Of a DNA stretch of 64,000 nt, positions 52,805 through 59,136 are shown piece by piece. Source of the DNA: Lutibacter sp. (GTDB taxonomy: Bacteria > Bacteroidota > Bacteroidia > Flavobacteriales > Flavobacteriaceae); the NCBI RefSeq assembly GCF_013139515.1, contig NZ_WTAR01000030.1:43615-107614 (forward strand), in the 5' to 3' direction. Made by a program: the position numbers and the translations under genes. The notes beneath the pieces were generated by a model. The model was given only the letters and a program-made list of their open reading frames with translations. It had not been told where the DNA came from and searched no databases. The number at the start of each line of letters is the position of its first letter. Positions within the stretch are counted from its first letter, which is position 1.

Positions 52805-53973
52805 TATGAAAACCTCTTCTTTCTTTTTAATTTCATAGAATCTTCGATGTAGCTCCAAGAAACACCAACAATTTCATCAAGGTCTTCTTCAAGATTATTA
52901 TTTTCAATATAATCAATTAGTTGATCTTTAGCTTTCCCATCTGAATTTGAAGTAAAATCCATATCAAATTCAGGAGCCTTGATTGTTTTTCCTGCTTTTT
53001 TCCAAATATTATTCTCTAAAAGAAAATCAATATTTGCTCCAATATTATCAATACCAAAAGAATCAAATATATCAAATTCAATAGTTCTCTTTTTACCTGT
53101 CATTTTATTCTTAGAAACATCAAGTTTGGTTCTTTGACCAATAACTTTCTTATATATATCATCTTTATGAGATGCTTTTTTAGACAACCACCATTGATGT
53201 GTTGAATAAAAATATGGTGCTTCTCCACCACTGGTTGCATGTTTCTTTTCAAATGGCCCTGCATTTATTTTTTGTCTCAACTGTTGTAAAATATTAACTG
53301 ATGAATCAGTATTTTTAACTTCTTTCTTAATCATTCTAAGTATTTGACCAAGAATTTTTGCTTTTTCAGTATTAAAACTGCCTTTAAGCTCTTTTATATG
53401 TTCAGGAGATTTTGCATCACGAACAGCTTCTTTATATTCCTTTTCTATTTCTTCATCTGTTGATAAAGCATCAAGTGAATCAAGAACCCATATGAACTTA
53501 ATACCCTCATTTGATTTCATAAGAATATTACTTTTAAACTCTTGAATAGTATTTGAGTTGATTGGAATGCCATTTTTATCATAACGTGGAGAAATGATTC
53601 TATTTTTAAGCTTATCTCCAAATAAATGAGATATATTAAATTCTGATGCATGTTCAACATCATCAAAAATCAATTCATATTCATCAAATCTAGGGTTGTT
53701 TGCTATTGCTGCAAGCATATTATAAACCAAAAATGTTTTTCCACTAGATGAAGAGCCTGGAATAGTATTAATCTTACCCATTCCTGCTCCACCATCAATA
53801 GTATCTGTACAAGCAAGATTTAATAATGTCAAACCAGTGGGGATTAATTTATCTTTGTCAACATATTCAATTACATCATCACTTTCATCCATATTTTCAA
53901 TAGCACCATCAATTTTATCTGCAACTTTTTCAGAATCACTCATCTTATTTCTACTTCCTTTAGGTCTAGGCAT
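52804..53973 (-). CDS. RecA/UvsX-like recombinase
   Basis: 389 residues. Walker A PGSSSSGKTFLVYN (near residue 83), LIFDDVEHA in the position of the catalytic Glu strand, Walker B FIWVLDSLDAL, then the QLRQKINAGPFEKKHATSGG loop region. MPRPKGSRNK at the N-terminus is AT-hook-like. It forms filaments on ssDNA for recombination-dependent replication, with the gp32-like SSB, SbcCD and resolvase encoded nearby. Confidence 0.8.
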   Translation of the reverse strand: MPRPKGSRNKMSDSEKVADKIDGAIENMDESDDVIEYVDKDKLIPTGLTLLNLACTDTIDGGAGMGKINTIPGSSSSGKTFLVYNMLAAIANNPRFDEYELIFDDVEHASEFNISHLFGDKLKNRIISPRYDKNGIPINSNTIQEFKSNILMKSNEGIKFIWVLDSLDALSTDEEIEKEYKEAVRDAKSPEHIKELKGSFNTEKAKILGQILRMIKKEVKNTDSSVNILQQLRQKINAGPFEKKHATSGGEAPYFYSTHQWWLSKKASHKDDIYKKVIGQRTKLDVSKNKMTGKKRTIEFDIFDSFGIDNIGANIDFLLENNIWKKAGKTIKAPEFDMDFTSNSDGKAKDQLIDYIENNNLEEDLDEIVGVSWSYIEDSMKLKRKKRFS

Positions 53974-53983
53974 TTAATTCTCC

Positions 53984-54187
53984 TTATGTATTTGCTAACA
54001 AATCAACTCTATTGACAATAATAACTTTTCCTGGTTCATTCATATCACAAGATTTTATATCAATTAATTTGAATGAAATTGATCTAGGAATCATTCCTGT
54101 ATCATTATGAAATCTTTGTAATGATTCCTTAATTTCATTTTCAGTTAATTTAATAGCATCTTCTAATTCATCACGAATAGTCTTCAT
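53984..54187 (-). CDS. Small protein leading the recA operon
   Basis: 67 residues (MKTIRDELEDAIKLTENEIKE ... KSCDMNEPGKVIIVNRVDLLA). AAGGA is nine bases upstream, and a 146-nt structured leader precedes it. No family recognised. Confidence 0.45.
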   Translation of the reverse strand: MKTIRDELEDAIKLTENEIKESLQRFHNDTGMIPRSISFKLIDIKSCDMNEPGKVIIVNRVDLLANT

Positions 54188-54214
54188 ATTATTTCCTTAT
54201 TTTTATTTATTATA

Positions 54215-54360
54215 TTATGGTGGAGTAGCCGAGTACCATCCAGTGATCACTTCATCCGGCAATTTACTAGCACCCTCAAGAACTTTCACTCGTTCATGTT
54301 GCAACATTTACAGGCTAATTATCTCTTTGGGGTTACATAGGTCGTGCTACACCCCCATAA
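54215..54360 (-). ncRNA. Structured leader RNA upstream of the recA operon
   Basis: The first and last 15 bases on the minus strand (54360-54346 and 54229-54215) pair at 13 positions with two opposed mismatches. Inside, GAAC/GTTC closes an eight-base loop and ACCC/GGGT with AAG/CTT forms a longer arm. GGGG(T) in the closing stem could instead pair with the nearby ACCCC, so two folds compete. It starts after a strong terminator and ends about 30 bases before the next gene. It matches no riboswitch or sRNA consensus I know. Confidence 0.5.
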
Positions 54361-54379
54361 TATAATAACATTTAATTAG

Positions 54380-54418
54380 AAAAAAGTGAGGGATAGAACT
54401 AACCTGTTCTATCCCTCT
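54380..54418 (-). terminator. Strong rho-independent terminator
   Basis: Minus strand GAGGGATAGAAC (54417-54406), loop AGGTTA, GTTCTATCCCTC (54399-54388), then AC and six T. A perfect 12-bp stem. It ends the transcript carrying the permuted tRNA and separates it from the recA leader. Confidence 0.9.
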
Positions 54419-54498
54419 AGTAGTTTATTAATTGATTTCAAGTCAATCAGTAATTTCCTATAATTGAAAACATTTGAGATCTAAATTTTAGTTTAAAT

Positions 54499-54604
54499 AC
54501 TGATGCAAACCTATTTGCTATCTCCCTATAATTTTCAAAACATATAAATATTTATACACTTAGAAAATGGTAGGGAGAATGAGAATCGAACTCATACCTT
54601 CAGT
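54499..54604 (-). tRNA. Circularly permuted tRNA-like gene
   Basis: Read on the minus strand, the 3' half comes first: anticodon-stem ACTGA (54604-54600), variable AGGT, T-arm ATGAG-TTCGATT-CTCAT (54595-54579), acceptor TCTCCCT (54578-54572), A73 and encoded CCA (54570-54568). A 40-nt AT-rich spacer follows, then the 5' half: acceptor AGGGAGA (54527-54521), TA, D-arm GCAAATAGGTTTGC (54518-54505), A26, anticodon-stem TCAGT (54503-54499). All stems pair fully: 7/7, 4/4, 5/5 and 5/5. No acceptor partner exists in the normal or tandem order. Beyond the anticodon stem TTAGATCT can pair with GGATCTAA, extending the helix. Permuted tRNAs are known in red algae and archaea and permuted tmRNAs in several bacteria; which type this is remains open. 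The anticodon depends on how the ends are joined (UUU for two of the possible joints). Confidence 0.7.
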
Positions 54605-54745
54605 TTAATAGAACATTAGATCCAATAACATCAATGAGGAAATATAAATTTGTGGGTGCAATAAACTCAATCTGATTCTTTCCAAGTGCCAAACCCTTAG
54701 AAAATAAAAATAAGGTTAATGATAAAGCTGACCCAAAAATTATAA

Positions 54746-55516
54746 CTATGAATTAATATATTTAAAAATTGCTTCTCCAATTCGTTTCTTTTCTACAGTA
54801 GTGCTATTTGCTCTCATTCGTGCTTGTTTAGCAGCACGAAGAAGATTATCAACATTACCAATAAGTTTTGATTTTTCAGTTGGAGTAATCATACCACACC
54901 AAACTTCTTTTGAAAATTTTCCAATATTAACAGTTTCCTTCCATGTTTCAATCTGAGCAGGAAGTGCTTGCCCACCTTCACCATCTTTTGGAAACGCTGG
55001 TGGAACTATAACTTTATGTTGCGGCCTTTTTTCAGTTTTTAATGATTCTTCAGGAGTAGATCTTGAATAAGTATTACTACCCTTTGTTTCATCAAGCACC
55101 CATTTAATTCCAGGTGAAAGTGTTGGAATTGCATCATATACCTTTCTTAGTTCTTTCATTTCACTTTCAAGACCAAGAAGATATGTTGCTGGAACTTTTT
55201 CAGCAAGAACAACCCCATCAACAATAAGATCAGCTACTGCATTTTGGTTTGTTGATTCTTTTTGAAGAATACCATCAAAAGCTTTAATAATACTCTTAGA
55301 CATATATTCAAGTTTATCACAAACAGTTGTAGTCATTTCTTGACTTTCATCAATTCTGTTCATATATGAATCTTCATCATCAAACATTTTAAGACTTCTT
55401 GAAAATCCCATAAATAGATTGTCTTTTTTGAAAGTCTTTATTGTTTCATTAATGATTTTATTTTTAATACCTTTTAAATTTGATTCTACTGCAAGTAATT
55501 CATGTAATTTTCCCAT
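54746..55516 (-). CDS. Conserved phage protein (DUF7873-like)
   Basis: 256 residues. GKLHELLAVESNLKGIKNKIINET, FGMxxxYxxxDED-like middle, VPATYLLGLESEMKELRKVYDAIPTLSPG, and the C-terminal VWCGMITPTEKSKLIGNVDNLLRAAKQARMRAN match a protein widely conserved in phages beside replication genes, without a known role. Located between SSB and the RNA locus. Confidence 0.6.
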   Translation of the reverse strand: MGKLHELLAVESNLKGIKNKIINETIKTFKKDNLFMGFSRSLKMFDDEDSYMNRIDESQEMTTTVCDKLEYMSKSIIKAFDGILQKESTNQNAVADLIVDGVVLAEKVPATYLLGLESEMKELRKVYDAIPTLSPGIKWVLDETKGSNTYSRSTPEESLKTEKRPQHKVIVPPAFPKDGEGGQALPAQIETWKETVNIGKFSKEVWCGMITPTEKSKLIGNVDNLLRAAKQARMRANSTTVEKKRIGEAIFKYINS

Positions 55517-55657
55517 CTTAATATCCCCATAATAAGTTTTAAATTAAATTTAATGGTAATAAGCAAGCACTTCTTAGGAATCACCCTACCAGTTTACTTG
55601 CCTTTCCCATAAGGATTTCATATCAGATTATTGATTAAATAATCCTTTGGTGAAAAC
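55517..55657 (-). other. Intergenic leader with two hairpins
   Basis: No gene seen. Minus strand GATTATT/AATAATC (loop TAATC) follows the SSB stop, then a nested hairpin with GCAAG/CTTGC outside and TAGG/CCTA inside. Neither has a T tract, so they more likely affect mRNA stability or translation of the next gene. Confidence 0.4.
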
Positions 55658-56731
55658 CTATTTTTTACTTAAACTTTTTTTCTTTTTACTACCACCTTCT
55701 TTTTGAAGTTGACATTTTGATTTAAGTTCACAAGTATCACATTCATTATACTCATCATAATCATCTCCGAATTTAGCACCAAAAGGACATTCAAGAAGTG
55801 GAACATCATCTCCCATACCTTCATCTTCCTTCTTTTTCAATTTTTTTCGAGTCTTTAATGGTTTTTCTTCTACTTTTTCTTCTACTTTTTCCTCTACTTT
55901 TTCTTTCTTCTCTTCTATTTTTTCCTCATCTTTTTTAGAATGGGTTTTAACTGAAAACATTTTAACAATATCATCATAATCCATTGGACTGATAATTCCA
56001 TCAAGAGCAGCAGCAGCATCAATCTCTGCATCAGAAATAATATCACCTTTTTCTCTAGGAACTAATTCATGTCCATCAACAGTCCAATTATCACCAGACT
56101 TTTGAGTATTAAAGAAAATTGTAAAACCATCATCATCTGGAGATGCATAAAGTTTCTCCTCTCCAGTACGTTTATTTAATTTAAGCTTTTGAAGTTTATC
56201 TTCCATCCAGTTAAAAGGATATTCAAAAATTTGAACTCCTTTTTCTTCAAGTTCACCGCCATCACGAACAATAACATTATAAATAATCCGATGTTGAATA
56301 GTGTAATTTTTATAGATTTCTCTACGCTCTTCTTTAATCTTAGTTAAAGCAAGCTCACTATCCCGTTGTTCACAAATTGGACAATCTAAACCATACATTT
56401 CACTTGGACATACAATCCTTAAATTCTGTGGCCCTACATTTGTATGGATAAAAACATTCATACAGTATGTTGGATCACCTTCTTTAAGCTTTGAAATTGA
56501 AACTCCAGGCTTGCTAATTTTTGGATAGGTTGGAAAGTTATTACCAACTTCAAAAGGAACAATGTCAAACATATGTTCATTACCTTTTTCAGTAATTTCA
56601 GGTATCCACAATTCCATTCCTTCCGGTAGATTGAAATAAGTTACAAATCCTGAATCCTTATCCCCCATTTTTTCATTTTCTTCCATTCTTTGTTTAAGTG
56701 CTTCTTTAGCTTTTTTTCTGTCAAACGCCAT
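55658..56731 (-). CDS. gp32-like single-stranded DNA-binding protein
   Basis: 357 residues. The N-terminus is a basic LAST-like helix (AFDRKKAKEALKQRM), the central OB-type part has the zinc site CPSEMYGLDCPICEQRD (near 110-125) and NVIVRDGG/QIFEYPFNWMEDKLQKL as in gp32 homologues. The C-terminal third is an acidic/Lys repeat tract (EEKVEEK repeats) that should mediate partner binding, ending with a second Cys cluster (ECPFGAKFG ... CDTCELKSKCQ). It coats ssDNA for RecA and the polymerase. Confidence 0.75.
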   Translation of the reverse strand: MAFDRKKAKEALKQRMEENEKMGDKDSGFVTYFNLPEGMELWIPEITEKGNEHMFDIVPFEVGNNFPTYPKISKPGVSISKLKEGDPTYCMNVFIHTNVGPQNLRIVCPSEMYGLDCPICEQRDSELALTKIKEERREIYKNYTIQHRIIYNVIVRDGGELEEKGVQIFEYPFNWMEDKLQKLKLNKRTGEEKLYASPDDDGFTIFFNTQKSGDNWTVDGHELVPREKGDIISDAEIDAAAALDGIISPMDYDDIVKMFSVKTHSKKDEEKIEEKKEKVEEKVEEKVEEKPLKTRKKLKKKEDEGMGDDVPLLECPFGAKFGDDYDEYNECDTCELKSKCQLQKEGGSKKKKSLSKK

Positions 56732-56752
56732 TGTGTATCTCCCTATTTATTG

Positions 56753-57064
56753 TTAGTTATCTATTGTACATTCATCTACTATTTTTTTACCACAATCTGC
56801 TGTGATTGTCAACCAATTATTTCCATCTTTCAAACTTGCTGTACAACTATCATAATTAAATATATTTCCCGATTCTCCACAAGACAATCCAATTATTTTT
56901 ATTCCAGGGTAAATTGGATCAACAAACCTCTCCATATTATCTCTTGCATAATTTGTTTTGTCAATATTTGTTTTGTCAATATTATTTATTTTTATATTGA
57001 CAGCTATTATCAAAGTAATAATAAATAATATAAAAATAAATAAAGTGGACTCTTCACCATTCAT
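56753..57064 (-). CDS. Membrane-anchored small protein
   Basis: 103 residues; one hydrophobic segment (LFIFILFIITLIIAVNI, about 8-24) and a soluble Cys-containing domain (SCGESGNIFNYDSCTASL, TADCGKKIVDECT) that probably faces the periplasm and forms disulfides. A 15-bp tandem repeat (56951-56980) encodes NIDKT twice. Follows the SPFH lipoprotein gene, so a cell-envelope role is possible. Confidence 0.5.
   Translation of the reverse strand: MNGEESTLFIFILFIITLIIAVNIKINNIDKTNIDKTNYARDNMERFVDPIYPGIKIIGLSCGESGNIFNYDSCTASLKDGNNWLTITADCGKKIVDECTIDN
56951..56980 (-). repeat. 15-bp tandem repeat
   Basis: ATTTGTTTTGTCAAT occurs twice in tandem and encodes the duplicated NIDKT residues behind the membrane segment of the small membrane protein. 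Confidence 0.8.
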
Positions 57065-57072
57065 TATATAAC

Positions 57073-58068
57073 CTATTTACCAATATCAAGAATGAATCCA
57101 GCACCATTTGGAGGCATCATTGTTGGAAGTACACCATTCCATCTTTCTGCCTTTACAAGAGCAGCTTTAGCGTAATAAACTGAGTTAGATACTTCAACTT
57201 GTTTCTTTCGTGCTTCAGCAGCTTTAGCAAAGTTTTCTGCTGATTTTTTATCAGCTAATGATTGAGCAATTTTCTTTTCATTAATTTTATCTTGAGCAAG
57301 TCTTTTATTATCTTGATCCTTAATATTAAGAGCAGACTTAAAATTATCATTAATAGAATCTTGAATTGTTGCATCTTCATAAGCAAGACCTCCAATTAAT
57401 CCAAATGTATCAATTGTTACACCAGTTTTAGCAAAAAATGCAACTATATTCTTTTTTGAATCATCGACAATGTCACCTTTCATTTGTCTAGCACCTTTAA
57501 CTTCTTTTACAATTACTTTACCAGCTTTATTATAAATATTTGGAGATCCTTCAAGATTATATTTAGCAAATGATCTTGATAAATCTTCAGTTGTTTTAGA
57601 TTTAACAACTTGAGCTAAAATAGTTGTTAAATTACCAGAAGGATAATTATATAAAAACAATGCAGTATCTTCTTCTGATACATGACCAGAGATATTAATT
57701 CCTACCTTAAACCCAATTGAATCATTAGACTCAACTTTAATTCCACTTGCATCTTCCCAAGTAAAAGTAATTGGTTTTCTATCAACTGTTATTACACGAA
57801 CAGTTGGAACCCATTTATAATTCCAATACATTCTACCTGTATTAATCTTTTTAAGTGGTAGATAAATACGTTTTGTAGCAACTTTCTTTTTAGCTAAAAA
57901 ATCTACAGAATCAAATTTTCCTTGATCTGAAGTAGCACCTTCAAGTGGAATAACAAATGCTGTTTCATTTGGCTTAATCTCTACATACTTATCAACTTTT
58001 GCTGGCCCTAAACATGCAACACTTCCAAACAATAACACTCCGGCTAAAACTACATTAATCTTTTTCAT
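57073..58068 (-). CDS. SPFH/band-7 lipoprotein
   Basis: 331 residues from ATG 58068 (MKKINVV...), with a longer in-frame start at 58083. A lipoprotein signal with lipobox GSVAC (Cys ~19) is followed by a SPFH-type domain: VPTVRVITVDRKPITFTWED ... SIGFKVGINISGHVSEEDTALFLYNYPSGNLTTILAQVV, then a Lys/Ala-rich coiled coil (NEKKIAQSLADKKSAENFAKAAEARKK). SPFH proteins scaffold membrane microdomains. A phage copy anchored as a lipoprotein may protect or reorganise the envelope of the infected cell. Confidence 0.7.
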   Translation of the reverse strand: MKKINVVLAGVLLFGSVACLGPAKVDKYVEIKPNETAFVIPLEGATSDQGKFDSVDFLAKKKVATKRIYLPLKKINTGRMYWNYKWVPTVRVITVDRKPITFTWEDASGIKVESNDSIGFKVGINISGHVSEEDTALFLYNYPSGNLTTILAQVVKSKTTEDLSRSFAKYNLEGSPNIYNKAGKVIVKEVKGARQMKGDIVDDSKKNIVAFFAKTGVTIDTFGLIGGLAYEDATIQDSINDNFKSALNIKDQDNKRLAQDKINEKKIAQSLADKKSAENFAKAAEARKKQVEVSNSVYYAKAALVKAERWNGVLPTMMPPNGAGFILDIGK

Positions 58069-58318
58069 TCTTTTTATCCCCATTCTTATTATTAATTATA
58101 TCCTTTACATGATAAAGGACACTTGTTAATAGAAATATACAACCTATATAATACAACCAATAATTTATATTTGAATTAACTAAATTTGATGATAATCCAT
58201 AAATAACTTTACTATCTTCTAATTGCATAACTGCTAAACTTGCAGTTGTTGCAGTTGTAAAGAATTTATTAACCCCTAAAAATATTAAACCTATAATTGC
58301 AAATAAAATCTTCTTCAT
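58055..58318 (-). CDS. Small membrane protein
   Basis: 87 residues; hydrophobic N-terminus (ILFAIIGLIFLGV) and a second segment (INYWLYYIGCIFLLTSVLYHV, about 51-71) with a basic tail. Overlaps the SPFH gene, so the two are probably translated together and could act as a membrane pair. Confidence 0.5.
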   Translation of the reverse strand: MKKILFAIIGLIFLGVNKFFTTATTASLAVMQLEDSKVIYGLSSNLVNSNINYWLYYIGCIFLLTSVLYHVKDIINNKNGDKKNEKD

Positions 58319-58884
58319 TATATAACCTTTTTTTTCTTTCTTGTCAATAGTTTTTCTTTCAAATTATCATTTAAATCATTAGTTGTTTCAGTAAAGCTAT
58401 TATTACTTAACTCTTTTTTATTAGATTTGTCAAGAACTTTATCAGGTCTGGAATAATATTCATTTAAATATAATCTAATTAAATCATCAATCTTACTTGC
58501 TTTAGCCATTAGAGCATAATGAAAATTCTTATATTTATTATCTAATGATTGTGCTTTAGCAAGTTCACCTCTCTTTTCCGATATCTCATTAATGAGATCT
58601 TTATACTCTTGTTGGGTAAATACCCAATTTTCTGCTACTTTATCAGTAGGAGATTTATCAAAATCATCAATACTTTCCCATTTCATCTTTGCTTTAAAAG
58701 CAAGAGAACCTTTTAATGATTTTAATTTATCTGTAAGATTATCCAACTGAGCAGTATATTTTAAAAATTTATCATTTTCATGATGCCATAACTTGTCATA
58801 TTCACCAATAAGATAAGACAGGTTTTGTGATTCATCATCTAATGCAAATTTATCTATTCTTAAATCATTATCTGGATCAAGCAT
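58318..58884 (-). CDS. Helical protein, possible recombination mediator
   Basis: 188 residues, strongly helical: SYLIGEYDKLWHHENDKFLKY, FKAKMKWESIDDFDKSPTDKVAENWVFTQQEYKDL, YALMAKASKIDDLIRLYLNEYY. Size, helix pattern and place near RecA/SSB recall UvsY-like mediators, which load the recombinase onto SSB-coated DNA, but I cannot confirm homology. Confidence 0.4.
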   Translation of the reverse strand: MLDPDNDLRIDKFALDDESQNLSYLIGEYDKLWHHENDKFLKYTAQLDNLTDKLKSLKGSLAFKAKMKWESIDDFDKSPTDKVAENWVFTQQEYKDLINEISEKRGELAKAQSLDNKYKNFHYALMAKASKIDDLIRLYLNEYYSRPDKVLDKSNKKELSNNSFTETTNDLNDNLKEKLLTRKKKKVI

Positions 58885-58899
58885 ATTAATACCATAGTT

Positions 58900-59136
58900 T
58901 TATTTGTTTGTCAAGCGTTTTATTACACTAATAATGTCATCTACATTCTCTACTTTATCCCAATCATAATCAGCAATTTCAAGATCAAATTCTTCTTCCA
59001 TTACCATAACTAATTCAAATAAATCTAGTGAATCAGCACCAAGATCATCAATAATGTCATCAGTTCCCACAATTGATTTATCTGCCAAATATAAATGTTC
59101 TTTAATTATAAATAATATCCTATCTTCAATGTCCAT
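58900..59136 (-). CDS. acpP: Acyl carrier protein
   Basis: 78 residues, acidic four-helix ACP with the phosphopantetheine Ser in DDLGADSLDLFELVM (residue ~36) and the helix-III region EEEFDLEIADYDWDKVENVDDIISVI. It would carry acyl chains after modification by the host transferase. No acyltransferase or synthase is adjacent. It overlaps the polymerase gene by one base, so it is expressed with the replication genes. Confidence 0.85.
   Translation of the reverse strand: MDIEDRILFIIKEHLYLADKSIVGTDDIIDDLGADSLDLFELVMVMEEEFDLEIADYDWDKVENVDDIISVIKRLTNK

Noticed and set aside
54215..54360. The recA leader as a tmRNA (ends in CCACCA, possible G3-U70)
   Set aside because: There is no T-arm with TTCRA before the 3' end, no tag reading frame, and the longer TTATGG/CCATAA pairing is in a different register.
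54499..54745. Flanks of the permuted tRNA as halves of a permuted group I intron
   Set aside because: I looked for the P, Q, R and S core elements and for a G directly before a 3' junction that would give a seven-base anticodon loop, and found none convincing. A search with a group I covariance model would decide.
58886..58914. TTGACA-N17-TATTAA on the minus strand as a promoter
   Set aside because: The -10 box touches the ATG at 58884, so the transcript would begin inside the gene.
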